From NCBI GenBank assembly GCA_963971225.1, contig OZ020270.1, positions 21,835,689-21,899,688 of the forward strand: a stretch of 64,000 nt of DNA, in the 5' to 3' direction. The translations under genes were made by a program, and so were the position numbers. Of this stretch, positions 55,631 to 64,000 are shown in pieces (position 1 is the first letter of the stretch; each line of letters opens with the position of its first letter). Source of the stretch: Melieria omissa. Taxonomy: Eukaryota > Arthropoda > Insecta > Diptera > Ulidiidae. The notes below the pieces were generated by a model that searched no databases, had not been told where the DNA came from, and saw nothing but the letters and a program-made list of their open reading frames with translations.

Positions 55631-58600
55631 TCCTTATTTATTCTACGTTTAGTATATAATGCGTACATGTACCTAATGGTAACTAACATATGAACAAACA
55701 TATGCACGTTTCAAAGATAATTTTTTTTTATTATTAATTGCCTAATGAATTTTTTATTTTTTTGCAATGAATGTATATGTTAAACTATGTAAATAAACAA
55801 ATGTTGATCTCAGAATTTGAAAATTATTTTGGTAGAATTTTTAAAGGATTTTGGTAGATAATAATTTTTTGGAACGGCAACACTGCTCATGATGATCGCG
55901 AGCCATCATTGCCAGGTTGGACTAACAGTTCCCCTTATGGTCAAACTCCATAAAACGCGTTTCAAGCGTATCGTCGTTTTTCGCGTTTCCCGTGTTTCGA
56001 GAAAAAGTATAATCAGTGTATTTGTATGAAGCAAACTCCATGACTTGACGTCGATACGCCCGAAACGTGTCAAAAGTTGAACTATTTTCAACTTTCTCCC
56101 GCGTTTCGCGCTTAACGACGTCAAACAGCTGACAGAGCTCCTAAAGATGGCATAAATTATGTGGTTAAATGGTAATGCCGATAACAAACTTGTGTTATCG
56201 CAAAAGCCGAATGCATTTATTTTACACGAAAGCTAATAAATACATTTAAGAAACATTTGAAATTCAATATTTTAACATAAAATGTGGAGAAATTCCTAAA
56301 AATTAGCATAATTCTTTGACAGACGAAACTTAGTCTTCGCTGTATTGGAAATTCGATAGCTTATTCGTTGTTTTGACTGAATCTTTTTTTTTTATTTTTT
56401 GCAATGTTCGATATGCATTTATTGTGTTTAAAATGAAATCAGTAAATTCTATAAAGTCTTTAACGTCGTATAGCAATTTCATTTCGTTGTTTTTCACAAT
56501 TCACAACGAAATCAATCAGCAGTTTGCCAATTAAAAATTAGCATCAGCTGACGTAAGAAGAAGAAGCTGACGCGTGAAACGCGTGTTATGGAGTATACAA
56601 CATTGCAACGCGAATAACGCGAGAAACGCCATAACACGGCAAACCCTGAAAGCCGAAACGTGCTTTATGGAGTTTGACCATTATTATCGCAGCCATCATT
56701 GCCAGGTTGGACTAACAGTATCCCTTATTATCGCGGCCGCCATCATTGCCAGGTTGAATTATAGCACGGCGCGTAGCGACAGGGTTGCTTTGCACAGGGA
56801 CAGACTGTCCTATCGTTACATTATTAATGTATTAATTAACTACACGTTTGATATTTAGGGCCACTTTTTCAGTGCGAGTTTAAACCCAGTTCAAAAGTAG
56901 TTTGCTTGAATTTGGTTTACATTTAAACTTAGTTTAAACGACAAGCAGTACGTTTTCTCTGTTTTGATTGTCATTCGTAAATGAATTCTTTGCGCTCAAA
57001 AAATGTACTTCATCAATAATGTTCAAAATACGCAAACGCAGCAAAAATTTTCCGTCTTGGGATTAGGAAAGGCTTCTTGTACTTATGGAAGAAAATAAAC
57101 AAGTGTAGCATGCCTTATATGAGGACCGATGAGCTGTAAAATATTATAAACAGAAGCTTTGCTCATGTGCCAGCGATCGTAAAAGTAATTGTCGCCCAAA
57201 TAAATGGAAGTGGTCCGGCCGCATTCTCAAAATTTCTAATCTTCTCATCACCGTCATGAGACATCAAACATTTCGGCATCGTCAGAAGAACCACTCAATG
57301 CTATTGTTGGTCGAATTATATTTATTTTATACCGAATTATATATACTTTTGCGCTTTTAAAATTTCCAAAATAAATGAACTGTCAAACGCTGTTGACAGT
57401 TTAAACTTAGTTTATCCGTGTAGGGTCGGGCGTTTAAACTGAGTTTAAACTCCAGTCAAATATGACTGAAAAATTCGAGTTTGCGTTTAAACTAAGTTTA
57501 AACTAGAAACTGAGTTAAACTCGCACTGAAAAATTGGCCCTTATTGTGATATTTGGATCGCGATTCATATTGATAGATTGATAGATCGTGCTCAATACTG
57601 ATCGCGTCAGTATTTACAAAATTTTAATTCGAAGCTGTTCGATGCTCCGATTTTACTAGCAGCACATACTCGCTTTCAATATCCTGTTCCATTATATAAC
57701 CACATACACAAAACTTAAATGAAATATTTTAGTGTTTGCTTTCTCTACTTTATTTTTCCACTACGTACTGTAGCATCGCGAACTGATATCTCAAAATATG
57801 CTAAAAGACATTAATTGACAGGTCTGCGATCCGCGATCCGTATTTCAAGACATTCAAATATTTTGCGATATGAATTGTGATTCATCAATACTGCAAACTA
57901 CACGCTCAATAAATATCGCGTTACTGGATCGCGGTTAATATCTGTACATTTCTTGAACTTGTAGTAGGCTGCTAAAGTTGTAAAACTCTTTAAACTGCAA
58001 GTTCGGGTTTTCGATGCATCGAATAAAATACATCGATGCATCGAATACAATCACATTAACAGATACATCGGAATTTTTTTCATCGAATACAATCGCATTA
58101 ATGATACATCGGAATTTTTTGCATCGAATACAATCGCATTAATCGATACATCGAAATTTTTTCGATGCATCGAATTGGCAACATCGATGTTTTCGATGCA
58201 TCGCTTAACATCGCGCATCCCTACTTCAGTGTCGGCAGCGATAAGCGATTGGAAACTGGGAGGAGAAGTGTGAAAAAATCGACAATACACATATAAAATG
58301 CACCAATACTCTCACATAACAGCTGATACTCTCGCCCCACAGCTGATACTCCGGCCCCACAGCTGATATTCCTGACTCCATACAAACTGAAAATGGAGGG
58401 TTGTTGTGTTGGTCAATTCCAAAATGGAGGGTTGTTGTGCTGGTCAATTTTCATGTGTGAGGGTTATCGTTGTGGTTCATTTTTAATTGCATAGAATATT
58501 TATTTATTTTTTGCACAGAATTCTGTGATAGGTTTATAGAAAAATGAATATAAAATTCTATTATTGCTAAAACATGTAATAAAATTGTTTGAATATGTCT

Positions 58601-61600
58601 GTAACATGTCATTATTTAAGTTTTCATTGACTTATTACAAAAAATCACCCTTGTGTCTAGAACAGTGCATTTTACACCAAAAGCATCTCTGAACTCCGAT
58701 GATTTGGTTTTTAATTTGCAAAACGCAAATCGGGTTGACCCTGCATGGCTGCCAAATGTGCAGCTGCACACAATAAATTTTGAGAAAACGTTAAAAGCGA
58801 AAATGGCCACATCATTTTTTATACTATATTGAAAGTTTAAGCAACTTCTTGGTAACCATGTATTTTTAAAATTGTTTTTACTCAATAGACTAAAAAACAG
58901 AAAATTTTAGTTTAAATTTTTTTGAGAAAAATGTTTCAACTTTGAGCCGCTTTTGCACAGACACTAATTGATTTTTTGCACAGATTTTTTGGGGTTTTCT
59001 TAGTTAGAGTTTTTTATTTCAAATGACATCAAAATCGTTAAATTTTGAGACCATAAATTTTCGGAATTTTGTCAATGGAACGAATCACTGTGCAATAGGA
59101 TACTTTCACTATTAAAATAGTTGCCAAAATACGTTATGTTGCCAGTGTTCCCAACACATCATACTTCGTCATCCAAAAATCCACTAAGGATCCGAAAAAT
59201 CCCCTAATATACAATATAAATCTCCCAAACTTTCTCCTAAACAATTTTTCCTCCTAAAAATTCTCCTAAATGGTCAAGAATCTCCTAAATCTAGAAGGAA
59301 ATCTCCTGATCTGGCAACACTGATGGGCACGCTGCTACTCGAGAGTGGCAGCGACGCCTACTCGCGTATACGAATACAAAGCAGCGAAGTTCCGAGCGCA
59401 GCTTCAGTGTAGGGATGCGCACATAAAAAACACATTGATGTTTTTTCCGATGCAATGCATCGTGAAGTCACATCGATGTTTTGCGATGTATCGCTTAAAA
59501 AATACATCGATGTTTTTTCCGATGCAATGCATCGTGAAGTCACATCGATATTTTGCGATGTATCGCTAAAAGAATACATCGATGTTTCGATGCATCGTAT
59601 TCCCTATAATTGCAAAAAAACTTATGGCCAAACTCCATAAAGCGCGCTTCAGGCGTATCGTGGTTTTTGGCGTTTCTCGTGTTTCGAGAAACAGTTGAAT
59701 CAGTGTATTTGTATGAAGCAAACTCCATGACTACGCCCGAAACGCGGCAAAAGTTGAACTATTTTCAACTTTCTCTCGCGTTTCTCGCTAAACGACGTCA
59801 AACAGCTGACAGAGCTCCTAAAGATGCCATACATTATGTGGTTAAATGGTAATGCCGATAACAAACTTGTGTAATCGCAAAAGTCGAATGCATTTATTTT
59901 ACACGAAAGCTATTAAATACATTTAAGAAACATTTGAAATCCAATATTTTAACATAAAATGTGGATAAATTTCTAATAATTAGCATAATTCTTTGACAGA
60001 CGAAACTTAGTCTTCGCTGTATTGGAAATTTGATAGCTTATTCGTTGTCGATCGAATTTTGCTCATCCCTATGAAATAAATTGCTACAAATTGAATTCAA
60101 CTGAATCTTTTTTTTATTTTTTGCAATGTTCGATATGCATTTAATGTGTTTAAAATGAAATCAGTAAATTCTATAAAGTCTATAACGTCGTATAGCAATT
60201 TCATTTCGTTGTTTTTCACAATTCACAACGAAATCAATCAGCAGTTTGCCAATTAAAAATTAGCATCAACTGACGTAAGAAGAAGAAGCTGACGCGTGAA
60301 ACGCGCTTTATGGAGTTTGACCATTTGCAACGCGAATAACGCGAGAAACGCCATAACCCGACAAACCCGGACGCCAGAAACGCGCTTTATGGAGTTTGGC
60401 CATTAATGAAATTGAAGAAAACAGTAAGGGTGCAATGTACTGGTTCTAGTTCTAGTGGGCTAGTACGTATCTCTGGATTGCGCAATTTTAAATAAACAAA
60501 ACACACTTAGTTTCTCAAACGCAGTCAATGAAAACCAACAATCACTTTATTTCACCAATTTCACACTTTACTGTCTTTACACTTCATTATTTGCTTAATT
60601 ACTTCGTGTGGCACCTTCACTTGTCCAAAGCAAGACTGACTGCTGCGCCGTACCCGGCTGCCTTTTATACCTGTCCGGTTATCGCGCAGATCGTTCTCGC
60701 ACAATCCAGAGTTCTCATGATCAGTGTTGCCGTTTTCGTAGAAATTTGGTTGATTTTATTTCAAATTTTTAGTTTTGGTAGAATGGTAGAATTGTTTTCG
60801 ATTTGGTAGATTTTCCAGAGGAAAATTGTTAAAACACATTCATTCCACAAAATCCTGAAAAAAGTCTGGCAAGCCTTGAAAATGAACCGTCTGGCATTAC
60901 TGCTTTTGTATGAGAATTGTACTATAAGTGGGAACGCAACAAACAGATTTACACATTATAGCGTGAGATCACTTATACCCAATTACAAAATGCGAGTAAG
61001 TGAGATAGCAAGAGTGTATGTACTTCGAAATTCCCGCCAAATTTCATCATCCTTTCGAATTTGATTCATTATATTGTTGTGCGCGTTGGAGTTAGGCACA
61101 GTCAACGATTAAGCGATGTGAAACTGGGAGAGCCGGTAGAAATACATGCACAGAATTACACTAATATTATTGCAAAATTGCAACCTTGGGGCCTACTAGT
61201 AGGGCCCAAGCTTGATCAGGAAGGTACTTTTTCCTCCATATAAATTTCTAAAACGGGGTTGTTGTTCTAGTTGATTTCAAATTGCCAGTGTAGCTGGTGT
61301 GAGTCATTTTTTGTGACCAAAGAAATTTGTATTTTTATTTGTATATTTTTGGTGCCATTTTGTAATACGTTTGTATAAAATTGACTAGAAAAATATATTA
61401 TTGCCCAAAAGCGTCAAAATAATCTTTGGGTATGACTTTAATTCAATTAAATTAAGATTTTATAAGCTGCATTCAAAAAAAACAACCCTGCGGTCAAACT
61501 ACAGCATTTAGGAAAAAAAGCATACATAGCAGTTAGAGATTCGCTAAATGAAGAAATGCGAAATACAAAGGACGGCAATTGACCCTGTCATATTCAATGC

Positions 61601-61905
61601 ATTTAGCTTTGTATTCTTTGGTATATTTTTCATTAATATTTACATAATTAAACCAAAAAAGTTTATGTGTTGGCATTTAATTCAGAAAATTAATGAGAAC
61701 ATACTTTAAAAAGCAAATAATTGTAAGGAATCCCTAATCCCTAATATCGGGAAAAGAGCAGACACAGTGAAGAGCTGATCACTGCCAGCACACACGGACT
61801 GTGTACGTGAATTGCAAAAAACGCACAAAAATCGGCTTACTCTCCCAGTTTCACATCGCTTTATCGCTGGCACAGTTCTGTTCTGTGGTTCTGTGATTTG
61901 TAAAA

Positions 61906-63429
61906 ATGGATAGGTAAGAGCTGCAGCATTTATTTTAAGTAAAATAAAGTTTCTTTTCACCATTTTCGCAATGCAGCACTCCATTAGGCAGCAGGAAATT
62001 CCGGCCGGAATGGATACAAGAATTTCCGTGGCTCCAAGAAATTGAGGGGGCGCGCCTATTGTGCGGCCTGCGAAAAGACCTTAATAAATCACTTAACGCA
62101 TCTAAGGAAACATGCAACCAACAACACTTACAAACAAAATTTAATCCACAAGAAATCACAATTGAAACTGGATACATTTTTAACTAACGAAAAACGTGGC
62201 ATACAACAGCAAGTATATTTAGCAGAATTAACAATGGTAATGTTCTGCATTCAACATAAACTACCATTTTTGTTAATGGACTTCTTGCCTAAACTGCTGG
62301 CTGAATGCTGTCCGGACTCTGCGATTGCCAAAGCGCTTAAATGCGCGCGCACTAAGTCTACAGAAGTCGCCGAAGTTCTAGGTACGAAAGCTTTGGCACA
62401 AATCGCTTCATCGCTGAGATCCAGTAAATTGTCGCTTATAGTGGATGAGACCACAGACATCGCATCAAAGAAGTCGCTTGTACTAGTCGTACGGTATGTG
62501 GATACACAATCTCGCATTGTTCGCGACCGATTTTTAAGTTTGTTGGAATTAAGCAAGTGCGATTCTACTACAATTTTTGAGACAATTAAAAGTTTTTTTT
62601 TGAAATATGAGATACCTATTACGAACTTAATTGGCCTCGCTACTGATGGAGCTAGTGTAATGGTTTAAAAACAAAGCTTAAGAACGAAGTTGATTTATTT
62701 TACATAAAATGCACATGCCATTCATTGCATTTATGTTCTGCGTATGCGTGCAAAAAGCTACCTCTTGAGGTTGAAAAGTTGTGTAGAAATATATATACCT
62801 TTTTTGCACATAGCTCTAATCGAATTAATAGTTTTAAAGAATTCCAAGAATACTGTAATGTTAAGCCTCATAAAATACTAGGTATATCGCAAACCAGATG
62901 GCTTTCTTTAGAGCTGGAAATCAATAGAATAATTGAGCAGTGGGATAGTTTACAGCTGTACTTTATTTGTGCTACATAGAAGTTGGGGGAATTTGTACTC
63001 CTGACTTGGCGAATTCAATGAATGCTGAAACAAAAGCTTATTTTCTCTTCCTTTCATATATTTTAAATATTATCAATAATTTGAACAAAGAGTTCCAGTC
63101 GGAAAAGGTCCGATTGCCATAATTATATTCTCGTATTGAAACAAATTTCAAATTAATTATGAGCCATTTTTTAAAAACGACTTCGTGAGAAATATAAATT
63201 GTTTATCGCAAGCGAATCCTGATGATGAAAGTAACTATTGAAGATATATTTGCTGTACAAAGCCGAAAACTATTTAAAAAGCGCAGATATAACAAAATCA
63301 CAAAAGCTTAAAATAAAATCTGATGTCTTATTTTTTTATCGTGAGTTGCTGAAGCAAATTAATTCAAGATTTGATTTTGCGAGCGATGATTTAAAATTGT
63401 TATCGATCTTTTGCTCTATCCACATATAA
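61906..63429 (+). pseudogene. hAT transposase, unit 5 copy
   Basis: As in unit 3, with P and Y variants. A private A-to-T change makes a stop at 63427-63429 after FCSIHI. Confidence 0.82.
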
Positions 63430-63519
63430 TTTCATTTCAGCCTTTTAGTTACGTAAATTGTAATTCAGAAAAAATATTAAAAGTAACTGCTCGCAGGCCA
63501 GATTGTCTTACTTTTTGTA

Positions 63520-63900
63520 CTATTTAGCTCTGCGGCCAGCATTACAAAAGTCTAGCTTATTTCTTTTTTTTGTTTTAATTAAAGCCAATTCCGAAAACAT
63601 TCGCTCAGCAGCAGCGGAGCTATGAGGTAAACTCAAAAGATTAAAAAAAAATTCACATAAGTCTTTAAAACAACTTTCATTCATACCGTTTTTAATGTCA
63701 CAAACTTTTCCCCAACAACTATTTATATGCATTTCACTCGACAGATTTGTATGAGATAATCTTAAAATACTCCACTGTGTCACTATTTTCTCTGGGTCGC
63801 AGTTCACTAAAAATGAAAATTTATTTACAAGCGGATGAATATTTATTTCGGAACTGGATATTACTTTCTGTGGAGTTATGCGTGATAAAAATGTTCCTTA
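63520..63900 (-). pseudogene. Inverted hAT C-terminal domain, unit 5
   Basis: Carries the 15-bp deletion shared with units 2 and 4. Confidence 0.83.
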
Positions 63901-64000
63901 TTTATTCTACGTTTAGTATATAATGCGTACATGTACCTAATGGTAACTAACATATGAACAAACATATGCACGTTTCAAAGATAATTTTTTTTTATTATTA

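Larger units (their letters stand above)
50516..58777 (+). repeat. Array unit 4
   Basis: 8262 bp, no large insertion. Outer hAT 51148-58223; MITE A 51363-52138; inner hAT 52458-55885; MITE B 55938-56680; MITE C 56858-57540. In the transposase it shares the Q and H variants with unit 1, but has the C-terminal deletion seen in units 2 and 5. Confidence 0.9.
21562..64000 (+). repeat. Tandem macrosatellite: 8.2-kb units, four complete plus one partial
   Basis: Unit starts (TTTTGAGAAAACGTT) are at 21562, 29761, 38928, 50516 and 58778, and the last unit runs off the window. Lengths without unit-specific insertions are 8.19-8.26 kb. Units look about 99% alike by eye and are arranged head to tail. 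The junction is always CACACAATAAA joined to TTTTGAG, whereas the first unit is preceded by native hAT sequence ending GCAAA. Unit 2 alone has a piggyBac-type insertion and unit 3 alone has an RTE insertion. These unit-specific insertions and small differences argue for a real array over an assembly duplication. Confidence 0.93.
58778..64000 (+). repeat. Array unit 5 (cut by window edge)
   Basis: The first 5.2 kb of a unit. Outer hAT from 59410; MITE A 59625-60402; inner hAT from 60722. The array therefore continues to the right for an unknown number of units. Confidence 0.9.

Noticed and set aside
21562..64000. Array as a pure assembly artefact
   Set aside because: Units have private insertions (piggyBac, RTE) and private indels, and marker combinations differ; still, only long reads can settle the copy number.

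Overview
The window is a eukaryotic, transposon-saturated stretch, most likely from a higher dipteran insect. The grounds are AT-rich DNA, short GT-AG introns (52-104 bp), and the mix of P-superfamily, hAT, Tc1/mariner, pogo-like, piggyBac, Helitron and RTE elements. No ordinary single-copy host gene can be confirmed; nearly everything is a mobile element or a passenger in one.

Left part (1-9284). A large P-superfamily DNA transposon (copy 1) reads rightwards. Its transposase (about 1740-4193) is one reading frame with three stop codons and a lost first catalytic Asp. Its right end is a 30-bp terminal inverted repeat at 8956-8985. Between the two, on the opposite strand, lies an intron-containing gene (6695-7528) for a Ser/Tyr/Lys/Arg-rich protein. 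Nested inside are a mariner remnant hit by a Tc1 element with an open transposase frame (1-1678), a Helitron with 265-bp internal repeats (4637-6361) and a pogo-like MITE (8221-8751).

Middle (9285-22117). Small non-autonomous elements are stacked here: two MITEs with defined target duplications, and a TTA-flanked MITE hit by a mariner deletion derivative. A second pogo-like copy is interrupted by a 5.6-kb hAT. That hAT contains P-superfamily copy 2 (15245-19723), in inverse orientation to copy 1. Copy 2 is complete at both ends: identical 30-bp inverted repeats and a 7-bp target duplication. It keeps the THAP-domain first exon, the transposase C-terminus, part of the passenger gene and a 143-bp satellite. 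A P-type MITE with perfect 31-bp inverted repeats and another hAT follow.

Right part (21562-64000). Four complete and one partial unit of an 8.2-kb tandem macrosatellite run off the right edge. Each unit is a Russian doll: a 7-kb non-autonomous hAT (ends TAGGGATGCGC, target duplication CTTCAGTG) holds three PIF/Harbinger-like MITEs, a solo-LTR-like fragment and a second hAT (target duplication CTCATGAT). In that second hAT the C-terminal part of the transposase is inverted. Unit 2 alone carries a piggyBac-type element with a 66-codon ORF. Unit 3 alone carries a full-length, apparently intact RTE retrotransposon (994 aa). Sequence markers among the units fail a four-gamete test, which points to exchange or conversion between units.

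The best candidate for something undescribed is the two-gene P-superfamily transposon, seen twice in this window, followed by the tandem array of nested elements.
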